Notes under the pieces: generated by a model
Database searches by the model: none
The model's input: the letters and a program-made list of their open reading frames with translations, nothing else
Told to the model about the DNA's origin: nothing
Made by a program: the position numbers and the translations under genes
NCBI GenBank assembly: GCA_963281255.1
Contig: OY725495.1
Coordinates: 1,798,001 to 1,862,000, forward strand
Origin: Aphrocallistes beatrix
Lineage: Eukaryota; Porifera; Hexactinellida; Sceptrulophora; Aphrocallistidae
Direction of reading: 5' to 3'
DNA length: 64,000 nt
Shown: piece by piece, positions 55,848-64,000 of the stretch
Position numbering within the stretch: the stretch's first letter is position 1
Layout: each line of letters starts with the position of its first letter

Positions 55848-56705
55848 TCATTTAAAGATTCAAGCTTTTTATCTTTTTGACACACTCTAATATGTATATA
55901 GCGAATCCTACTTGGCATTTTAATGGCATAGAATATCTATAATTAGCTGATATAACAAATTCAAAGTAATTCCAAAGAGAATTGTAACAAGGATTTTTTC
56001 GTTTTTCGCTAGCACATCCTAATAGTAAACCCCTATTCAAAATTTTTTTTGGACATGACATGAATACAAGTGCTTCTAAAATCGATTCATAGATACTCTA
56101 TCATATTTGCCACCTCTTATAAGACCAAAAGAAAGTTAAAATGACAAAAACTGTAAATTGTTTATTGGATCTGGAAAAAAGTACTGGTTGTTCATACATA
56201 TCGAAAATCGAGTGATCCTGTTATAAGATATCGAAAATCGAGTGATCCTATGTTCACCACATAATGATATGGATCAACTCTTGAAACCTTCAATCTCAAA
56301 ACAATTTTGACTTTTTTTATTTTAAATATGGACAATTTTGAAATGTTAAAGTTTAAAAGTTACGAACAAAGCAAAATGAGCTATTATGAATAAATAAGAG
56401 CATTCACATGCATTTCTTCGCATTTATACTCATGATTTAGATATATTCCAGCCAAATTCCCCCCTCAAGATGTGAAAATGGCATGTAGGTGTTAAATGAT
56501 ATGACTACGATGAAGTTCTAAGATCTAAGCGAAATGTTCGCACCTCTGCAAAAAAATGGAAACAATTTTTCACACCTTTTCTATACAAAATAAATGACTA
56601 CACTATTACAATAGAAACCATTGTACGACACTACAATATTTCGTTATTGTTATCAATACTTCAAAGCCACAACTTATGTTTGAATTTAATGGAAGGATCA
56701 GTTTT
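55848..56705. other. No gene; two dispersed repeats
   Basis: 55990-56150 relates to 33560-33900 (TTTCGTTTTTCGCT.GCACATC then AACCCC). 56465-56640 relates to 44595-44765. ATCGAAAATCGAGTGATCCT is repeated in tandem near 56202 and 56231. Confidence 0.5.
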
Positions 56706-56711
56706 AATCTA

Positions 56712-57266
56712 AACAAGCGCACTTCGCTTGCTTGCGCTGCGCAGCTGGCGAACACTTTGTGTCCACCGGTGGCTCTCTTCGGTCGCCTGGGGTCACATTG
56801 GTTAATTATAAGGGAGATAGCATCTCTGAATACGTCTATCATAATGCTATAATCGATATCGCACGAAAAATCGCCAAATTTGTCAATTCTTAAAATTTTG
56901 ATGAGTAATGATGGCGTCATAACAAAGTGATGAGTCATTATTTTTTGATGATAGTTGCATCATATGTGAGATATGTTAGTATACATATTCTATTAAAATA
57001 TCAGCCTTCTATCTCCTATAATGGCTGAGTTATGCTCGAATAACTATGTTGCTTAACTTTTTAAAATGTGACAATTACGTCATAATTCCATGATGAGTCG
57101 ACATTTTGCTCTGAGCTCAGAACTTACTGGAGCCATAGCCAAAAGACTCCCACATGCCAAAAATAAGCTTTCTGCGACTGGCAGTTTCTTCAATCAATTC
57201 GTTACAGATAAATATACTATATATATGTATGGACATACACATTAATCGAGTTTTAATAGTAAGGAT
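56712..57266 (+). repeat. HT repeat, full-length F copy
   Basis: ACAAGCGCACTTCGCTTGC, degraded hairpins (AACACTTTGTGTCCACC), complete core with ATGACGTCAT-derived sites, and the end ATTAATCGAGTTTTAATAG-TAAGGAT at 57266. Short frames on either strand are repeat sequence. Confidence 0.85.
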
Positions 57267-57279
57267 TTGCATATAAATG

Positions 57280-57420
57280 AAATACGGGACCCCTAATAAC
57301 TTTCGAAGGTAGTTTCCTGAACGGATGCACTTAAATCGGATGTAAGAACTGCGATTATTGTCCAATCACAGCAATTCTATATGTAAATCGAAAGCTGATT
57401 GCATGAACTAGTCCTCAAAT
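57280..57420. repeat. Decayed arm of the 21276-22030 family
   Basis: GGGACCCC, CGATTATTGTCC, TATATGTAAATCGAAAGCTGATT and related words follow the same order as 21830-21945. Confidence 0.5.
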
Positions 57421-57426
57421 GACCTA

Positions 57427-57797
57427 AGTAATGCCCTTATCATATCTCGTCTTAATTATTGTAACAGTATCTTGTATGTTTCCCCCTCAACCAGGGGCAC
57501 CGAACTTTTCGAAATCTAAGGACAATTTCGGGGTTCGAGGGGGGCTCAGCCCTAATTTTTGTACTGCGTCTATGGGCCATCTTCGAATCCAGGGGGGGCT
57601 CGAGCCCCCCAGCCCTCCCCGTGTTCGGCGCATATGCCCTCAACCCTCCTAGCTTGACTCCAACTAGTCCTAAACAGTGCGGCCAGACTTATCTCCACTG
57701 TCTCTCGTGCCTTCCCGAAATCTCTTCTTATCATCCTCTCCTCCTCAACTCACAAAGCTATCCATTCCCTCGCTCCAGATTATACCATCCAACTTAT
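57427..57797 (+). pseudogene. LINE reverse transcriptase C-terminal fragment (CR1/L2-like)
   Basis: Reading across the inserted MITE, the frame gives ALIISRLNYCNSILYVSPST then LQLVLNSAARLIS and STHKAIHSLAPDYTIQLI. The pattern SRLDYCNSLL..LP....LQLVLNSAARL, followed by K.LH.LAP.Y, is the thumb region of CR1/L2/Jockey-type non-LTR reverse transcriptases. One stop (LA*LQ) precedes LQLV. Upstream catalytic parts (FADD) are absent. The C-rich sequence to about 58030 may be the same element's 3' end. Confidence 0.8.
57493..57637. mobile_element. 145-bp hAT-like MITE inside the LINE fragment
   Basis: CCTCAACC is duplicated at 57485-57492 and 57638-57645. The ends (AGGGGCACCGAAC; complement GCATATGCGCCGAAC) are imperfect inverted repeats. 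Removing it with one CCTCAACC joins ...YVSPST to LLA*LQLV in frame. The centre has a GGGGGGCTCGAGCCCCCC palindrome. Confidence 0.8.
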
Positions 57798-58223
57798 ATA
57801 GGTTAAAACATCCAATAACACTCTACGAATATCTAATGTCATCTTCCTTTAATATCCCACTATCAAAACTTCCAAAACCCTGGGTGATCGTGCGTTTACT
57901 TTTCCGGCACCTTTTGAGTAGAATCTTCTCCCCCGATCATTCTGAATACCCCTTCAATCTCCCTCATCAAAAGATACTAAAATTCATCTTTTCAGCATTG
58001 CACACCCCACAGCCACTAAAACACTTAATATAACGTGTTAAACTAATTTCAATGCACACATATATACATGCCCGACTCTACCTGGCATCGTCGGTTATGG
58101 TCCGGATAGGCCCGGAGAGCCTACCTGGCTAGGTACAAGCTTACCCGATACATTTCCAAAGTCCTAGAACCGTGTATCATGCATTTTAACTACTGTATCC
58201 ACTAAAACATAGCAACAGACATC
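57798..58223. other. C-rich tail and hAT leader
   Basis: 57798-58030 is C/T-rich like the LINE fragment. 58060-58140 has GGCCCGGAGAGCCTACC-type words, possibly the decayed left end of the GC-rich hAT. Confidence 0.3.
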
Positions 58224-61103
58224 ATGACGGAGGAGCGGATAAAGCAGAAAGGTGGAGCGGAAAAGAGGAGAGAGAAGCTGGCCAATGAGGCCAAGAACAA
58301 AGATGCCAACGATCAGATGCGTGCACTCATGTCCCAATGCATGAAGAAGCCCGCGGCGAGGCGACTGTCTGGCGCGGAGAAGCCTGTATCCAAGCAGCCT
58401 GCGTTCGCTAGCGGCGGGGATGAGGCTCCACAGTATCGTCACTATCATGGCACCGAGGATCTGCAGCAGAGGACCCCGCTTCCCGAGTACCGCACCGTGG
58501 ACGTCTAATGAGGAAGAGCAGAACCTGCTCCGCCGCAGGGTGCTGAAGGTGTTGACGAAACCTTCCCGCGGCAGCAAGTTCAACTATGCTTGGTGTAAGA
58601 AGTTTGCCTGGCTGTACTACGATGAATAAAGGGCAAAGCCTTATGCAAGTGCTGCGTGAAGGCCCATAAGATCAACAAGCTCACTGAGGGAGTAGACAAC
58701 TTCGCCCTAGTAACCGGAAACAAGGGTACGTGGGCGAGCCACGACAGTCTTCCGGTCACAAGGAGGCGCTGCACGCCTACGAGGTGAGGCCGAACGCCCT
58801 CCACAAACTGCAGGCAACTGGTGTGCTCGAGGCGCGCGCTGCTGTCTCTGCTGGACATGTGCATACGGTCCTTCGCCAGAACATTCCGATGCGCAAACAG
58901 AAGGAAACTTCCAGCAACTGCTTGGATATCTGTGCCGCCACGAAGACAACATGAAATGGTGGACGTCGAGAAGCCACAAAGCGAAGTTCACAAGTGTGGA
59001 GATTCTAAACGAGATGTGCGAGCTGATCGGAATGCTGTGAACTATGTGGGTCAAACTCTGGATGGTGCAGCCGCCATGGTGGGCAGATTATCGGGTGTGA
59101 AAACTCGTATCAAGGCTAAGCAGGGTTGTTTTGATTTAAATCATTTGATTTAAATCATTGATTTAAATCATGATTTAAATCACTTAAAAAAATCAAAATC
59201 CTGTTATTTGATTTTTTTGGAATATATTTCCTTTTAGAAATTTCTTCAATGTTTCTTATTTGATAAAAGTGTGATGGCTTTTGTACATTAAAAAGTTAGG
59301 AATAGATTAGGTATAGCTAAAGCAGGAAAATTAGTATTTATATACAAGCTGCTGAATACTCATAAATAATTTCTTCTAGTTCTACGTACATTAATACATA
59401 CTCTAATTTTTTCGCTTTCTTCATTAATATTTATTCTAATTTTTCGTTTTCTTTCATTAAAACATTCTATTATACGTAGATAATGTTAAATTTATTCTAG
59501 AATTCTACTTGATTATGAGTAGATAAAAATAAACAGAAGACTAAATGAATTCATAGATAAAAATATATAAAAATCTAATTTAAATCAAAAAATCTGATTT
59601 AAATCAAATAAATCTGATTTAAATCAAATAAATCATGATTTTTGATTTTTTTAAAAGAATCATGATTTTTTTCCAACCCTGGCCCTGGCTAAGTACCCAG
59701 AGCCCTGTTCATCTATTGTGCTGGCCATGCTCTCAACCCAGTGATCAGGCACACTATCGACGACATTCCAGCCTGTAAGCCTTCCATGGCTGTGGTTGGC
59801 AGCATAGCTCGGCACGTGAAGCGCTCGAAGGGATGGACTGAGTTTCAGAAGGATAAACAGAGAGAGAGGGAAGCCGTTGCGCAACCGAACAGAGACCAAC
59901 CGAATCGGAGCAGAGCGAATCAGATGACTTTGATTACGAGAATGGGTGGATTCGGGTGTGTATTGGACCTGATCGGCGGTTCGAAGGGAAGAGAGCAACA
60001 CCAAAGCCCCAAAGAAGCCGAAACTGCCGACAATCAAACTTCTGAGCGAGACACGCTGGCTATGCAATGGCGTGGCGGTGGACAACATCCCGAAGAACTA
60101 TAAGCTGCTGCTGGTGGAATACTTTGCGTCAAAGGCTGGAGTCTACTTCGACGGGCCAAATCCGCGGAGGTGAATGTGTCGTTCGACGAGAAGACCGACC
60201 CGCGCTCTGGTGAGTCTGGTCTCAAACCTGCGAAGGCCCGCGAGTTTGTCAACCAGCTGGACAACATCGCAACTTCTACACCCTGCGTGTCCTTAGCGGT
60301 GTGCACGGCGTTATTTCTGTGCCGCACCGGCTCATGCAGTCTCAGAACATATCAATCATCGACGTGCGCGACTTGATTGCGGGTACCAAAGCTGAGCTCA
60401 AGAAGAAGGCTGACGACTGGACGACGCTCGTCAACTTCTACGAATCCACCAAGGACCTAGCTGAAGGAATGGACCCCCATGGAGTCTCCTAAGCTCGAGC
60501 GTGCTTCGCGTAGGGGACTCAAGAACCGGTACGTCACGAGCAGAGGGAGCAACTGCTGCTGGTGCAGTACGTAGCTTCCATTCACAAGAAGCTACTGCTG
60601 GGTTGCGTCGGATGGATCGAGAACAAGAACAACATAGAGGACCCGGTGATGGTCAGCCATATGGAGAAGGCTCTCACAACCGCTGAGGATGTCGACGAAT
60701 CTCTAGTCGCGCTACACGGGAATATCAACTGAGACATGTTCAAGGCCAAACGCACTGTTATTCTCGCAAAGTGTGAAGCTGACTCAGGCGATGGCACGCT
60801 AATGCTGGAGAAGGTGCGACAAGTCATGCGTGGTGTGCTGGGTCGGGAGCTTCTAGAGTACCGCAAACTCCTGGTGATCATCCTATCACTCCCATCCACT
60901 GTGTGCTCTGCGGAGCGTTCATACAGCGTTCTGTTCCGCATCAAGTCCAAGCTGTGAACGACCATGCGACAGACTGGAATGAACCCCTGTACCGTGTGCC
61001 ACCTGAACAAGAAGTTCACAAATCAGTTAGACTTAGAGTCTATCGCTGACGAGTTCATTCGGACTCGTGAGGGACGCTCGAACATATGCGCAACAAGCGA
61101 GTA
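58224..61103 (+). pseudogene. GC-rich hAT transposase pseudogene (TTF + DUF4371 + hATC)
   Basis: Clearly GC-richer than the rest of the window. Starts MTEERIKQKGGAEKRREK, with a basic N-terminus and then, after frame changes, FAWLYYDE, KALCKCCVKAHK (TTF-type finger) and GQTLDGAAAMVGRLSGVKTR (DUF4371). A MITE (59121-59685) interrupts. It continues as PRALFIYCAGHALNPVI, LLSETRWLCNGVAV and NYKLLLVEYF, and ends with the dimerisation motif AERSYSVLFRIKSKL*TTMRQ to TREGRSNICATSE* at 61103. The stop in KL* is one base from Arg (CGA to TGA). Overall order matches ZNF862/KIAA1586-like hAT proteins. At least five frame changes make it inactive. Composition suggests an origin in a GC-richer genome (inference). 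Confidence 0.8.
59121..59685. mobile_element. 565-bp AT-rich hAT-like MITE with GATTTAAATCA arrays
   Basis: The ends CAGGGTTG and CAACCCTG(GCCC) are inverted; GGCTAAG flanks both sides (59114-59120, 59687-59693; eighth base A versus T). TGATTTAAATCA palindromes are iterated four to five times near each end. It lies in the GC-rich hAT gene between KTRIKAK and the YPRALFIYC block. Confidence 0.8.
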
Positions 61104-61849
61104 GGTGGCTCACTAGGGAGTTTCCCATCTTGGGAAACCACTATCGCAATACAGTAGAGTAGATTATGATAATAGTCGATTTCTATAGAGTTTTAGTTAT
61201 GTTAGTGAATTGTGAGTGTGATATTTATTTATGCCGTGAATGTAGCGGCCCCGGAATCGATTGGGCCGACCCCGGAGCCTTCGAGCCGGGTAGCCTGAAG
61301 GGCTGGTGGGCCCATTTCCGACGTCTATGGGTCCTTGTAAACTAGCATCCTCAATTATCATGCTATAGTAAGACCACTCCAAAAAGTGATACGGCTTTCA
61401 CATACCCGACTAACCTGTTGTTTCGCCCTTGTATAGTATATATACGTATGTACATACTACACAGTCAGTCTGTCTCATAGGTATTACATTGATGACAGCA
61501 AAAAATTATACTTTGACACCCTTATCGTGGCACCCACACCCATATATGCTGTGTAACAACTCTTCATACATTAAGCATATACAAATTGAATGTTTTAAAC
61601 TAAAACATAATTTTGCAAAGAAAAATATCATCCTAACTCACCCCGGTTTTCGAACAAGCGCCCGGTTTCCGAGAGTAATTTGTATAGAACTTTACCATAT
61701 TTTCCGGATGCGCCTCGGTTTGTGGTCTGCCTCGTTTTTGAAATGTGACTGTAATTTGAAATTAAAAAATTTCTTACAGTACTATTTGTATCGAGTTTTT
61801 CGTGGTGGTCTAATACTTTTGTCGGGTAGTGTATCCTTAGTTAGGCATA
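61104..61849. other. No gene; GC-rich hAT trailer then AT-rich DNA
   Basis: 61240-61330 (GCGGCCCCGGAATCG...GGGCCGACCCCGGAG) keeps the GC-rich composition of the hAT and may hold its right end. 61790-61830 is a relic of the 44863-45274 MITE right end. Confidence 0.4.
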
Positions 61850-62115
61850 ACTTCTGCTCCAAGCTTTATTAGGCTTAAAATTTCTTATACTCAAACAATC
61901 TTAGTTATTATGGTCTTTAGAGATTGTAATTTGAATATTCTCAACGATTTTAAAATATTTTTCGAGTCTAAGACCTAGAACTGTGTTTTGTATGGGAAGT
62001 TTCGCGTTGAAAATATGTGTCCTGGCACGCAGCGAAAATCGAGAATCAGGGTCACTGCATCTGTAAAAGGTTGTCTCTATAATCGATGTTCCATGACGAT
62101 TTAGCACCAGGTACA
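61850..62115 (+). repeat. Single arm of the 45277-46046 foldback family
   Basis: From AACTTCTGCTCCAAGCTT through TTAGTTATTATGGTCTTTAG to GACGATTTAGCACCAG it follows the left arm of 45277-46046 closely. The opposite arm is missing, so this is a truncated copy. Confidence 0.8.
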
Positions 62116-63275
62116 TTTCATTCACCATGGAAAAATTTCACAAATCAATTGAATTCACTTGTTCAAATTAGGTACATTTTTTAAAATCACCAAAAATTCG
62201 CATCACTAAAGAATCTGATCCAAATGGTTCTCAATATATACTGATCTAAACATCATATAAACCTGTTAAAAAAGGTATGAATTATAATCTAGCTGGTATG
62301 ATAGTGAGAATAGGAGAGTTTGCATGATCTAATGCTAAGTTTCTCACCCTGTGATCCTTTGACCAAAAGTGATCAAACTTTGTATACGTTGAAATTTTCT
62401 TCTATGTATTTTGTAAATTTTTGCAATTCGAAAACAAAATTTCTCCGAGCAGTAGCGATTTAGTGATTTAGTACGAAATTTTATGTTTTAGCACATTGTC
62501 TAAATACGTACTAGTTAACTGGGATATTATAGTTGGACATATATATAATTAATATCTGTCGATCAAATAATGTCCCACATTTTCTTTAAATGTGGGCAAT
62601 TGTCGCCATGAGCCAGAAAATACCCAAGTTTACCTCCTCTTTTATCATGCAGTTATCATCCAGACACCGCATAGATGGACCATGATATCAAGTGAGTATC
62701 TTCTAGCACAGTGGGACTTATTTGAGCAATTCCTGTATCAGACTATACTCATTTCGTATCGCGTCGCAGTCGTCGGAATGTTTGGATGGCGACTGCATGA
62801 CAAAGGTGGCATGCATACTGGGGGATATCCTTCTGATAATTTTCTAATTTTTATACCATCATTGATGATTCATTATCATCCGTTTGGTGATACCTAAAAA
62901 CATTTTCCCCAAGTTCTCTAATATCTATCCCTTCTAGTTTTCAATTAATCCACTTTAATACTCGAGGTGTCAAAATTATGAACTTTTGGAGGAAAGCTTT
63001 TTGGGCAACATAGGAGAATATGTTTCCCATTTGAATTTGTCAAATATACTATATTTAAAAATTTTTAGCACATAACAACCAGAACATTATTTATAGTCAT
63101 TCAATGTAGTGTTAGTTTTTTGTGAATATTATCTAAAGGTTTGTCGATAAATTCCAGAAATAAATATGTAGACACATTTCAGATATTGTACCAATGTATT
63201 TAGTTATTTGTCAAGATTTAACAAAATATAATCACTACAAACATTATATCCATTATTTAAATACAACTACAAATA
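62116..63275. other. No gene I can support; one hairpin
   Basis: A perfect hairpin (CCCACATTT, 5-base loop, AAATGTGGG) lies at 62574-62596. The 101-codon frame at 62592-62897 lacks recognisable motifs. Otherwise AT-rich. Confidence 0.35.
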
Positions 63276-63933
63276 CGGTCAACTCCGCCTAGTCGGGTTA
63301 AATACGGCCTAGGATACCTTGTCCCGATTAAACGGAGTTTCATATTTTCATCGGTGTTATTTTAAGCAACATTTCTTAAGTGTGTGAAGTTGAGAATGTA
63401 TTACCAAAAATATGATTTTAAATATTACGTATAAGAATATATTGCTACTTGCGATTATTTTCATGAATCTATATCTTTTTGTACCAATTGTTTGAACAAG
63501 TAGCGACCGAATTCATATTCTTCCACTTAAGAGATATGAAGATACACTAATTCATATAGTAGTACAATGTAATGTTTATAAAGAATAGTTAACCATGCAC
63601 ATTTTCGCTCTAAAGATTACGGTGAAGTATCCCTGAGCAAAATTTACTTTTTGGCCATCCCAAATTTATTTTGAGCGATCCCTCTGAAATCAGGGAGTAT
63701 ATTCCAGTTGAGACTCTAAGAAGAGAGATAAATGAAAACGTGGCCTTCCTCTCATCGGGGATATCATCGCAAGAAAGTTCTTTTTAACTATAACTTAGTA
63801 TGCAATTTAGCTTCAAAAAAAGCTACCCTATCTACAATTTACAATTTGAGTTCCAATTAACCGATTTAGTCTTTGCTTCAATATATGGGAAACTTTCCGT
63901 TATGAAGACTTGTCCCAATTAAGCGGGGTTGAC
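63276..63933. mobile_element. Pogo/Tigger-like element, about 660 bp
   Basis: Left end CGGTCAACTCCGCCTAGTCG and right end complemented (TAGTCAACCCCGCTTAATTG) are diverged inverted repeats with TA at the borders. CCCGATTAAACGGAG repeats the terminal words inside. No transposase frame. Edges within a few bases. Confidence 0.6.
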
Positions 63934-64000
63934 TATATATCTCTGAAATAAATCAAGTCAGGGCTCGATTTTTTCGCTCGCTCCCCTTGTTCTCAATATA

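Noticed and set aside
62574-62596. Hairpin resembling a bacterial terminator
   Set aside because: The window is eukaryotic, there is no gene upstream and no U-tract; reported only as a hairpin.
62592-62897. 101-codon ORF
   Set aside because: No motif and no homology I recognise; it begins within a hairpin and may be chance.

Overview
This is a window of an animal nuclear genome, almost certainly an invertebrate. It is AT-rich and intron-bearing, with no bacterial operons. The only host gene I recognise is part of a huntingtin (HTT) homologue on the + strand, spread over about 18.3-38.0 kb. Exons follow GT-AG rules and join in compatible phases. They carry two diagnostic huntingtin stretches: the one around the TLGW...QFEEIW motif and the LDT..GRK.S motif. 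The protein is divergent, which argues against a vertebrate. I cannot name the phylum.

Nearly everything else is transposable elements, many nested, and often with target-site duplications (TSDs) that can be read directly. From left to right: a tRNA-derived SINE head (about 0.2 kb); a 2.77-kb non-coding element with 8-bp TSDs carrying two pogo-like MITEs (0.5-3.3 kb); a dense array of a hairpin-tailed repeat called here the HT repeat (3.35-7.0 kb); a ZMYM/TTF-type hAT transposase pseudogene cut by a TA-flanked MITE (7.1-10.4 kb); THAP, mariner and hAT scraps (10.5-17.6 kb); HTT exons with elements in their introns (18.3-38.0 kb); a ZBED-type hAT (38.228-43.686 kb) holding an apparently intact PIF/Harbinger inserted in its coding region; a train of three TA-flanked MITEs (44.9-46.5 kb); a tandem repeat split by a Tc1-like element (46.5-48.0 kb); a 1.2-kb foldback (50.7-51.9 kb); a second HT-repeat array followed by a mariner pseudogene (52.5-55.8 kb); a LINE reverse-transcriptase fragment cut by a hAT MITE (57.4-57.8 kb); and a GC-rich hAT pseudogene (58.2-61.1 kb).

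The most interesting object is a 3.7-kb DNA transposon at 24172-27879 in an HTT intron. It has about 340-bp terminal inverted repeats starting with CAC, a 4-bp AATA duplication and one long minus-strand gene. The N-terminal third of its protein carries a cysteine/histidine arrangement resembling the N-terminal region of vertebrate RAG1. The rest looks like a Chapaev-type (CMC supergroup) DDE transposase with a C-x2-C motif after the second Asp and an E-G-N motif at the presumed catalytic Glu. The copy is broken by at least three frameshifts.

The second is the HT repeat: about 20 full or partial copies in both orientations. Copies have non-matching ends, a variable microsatellite near one end, two short GC-rich hairpins with TTT loops at the other end and conserved TGACGTCA sites. 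Copies sit head to tail or head to head, which fits a Helitron/Helentron-like non-autonomous element but is not proven.

Coordinates of TSD-bounded elements were read base by base. Edges given with 'about' are approximate. Similarities rest on my own reading of translated sequence, not on a database search.
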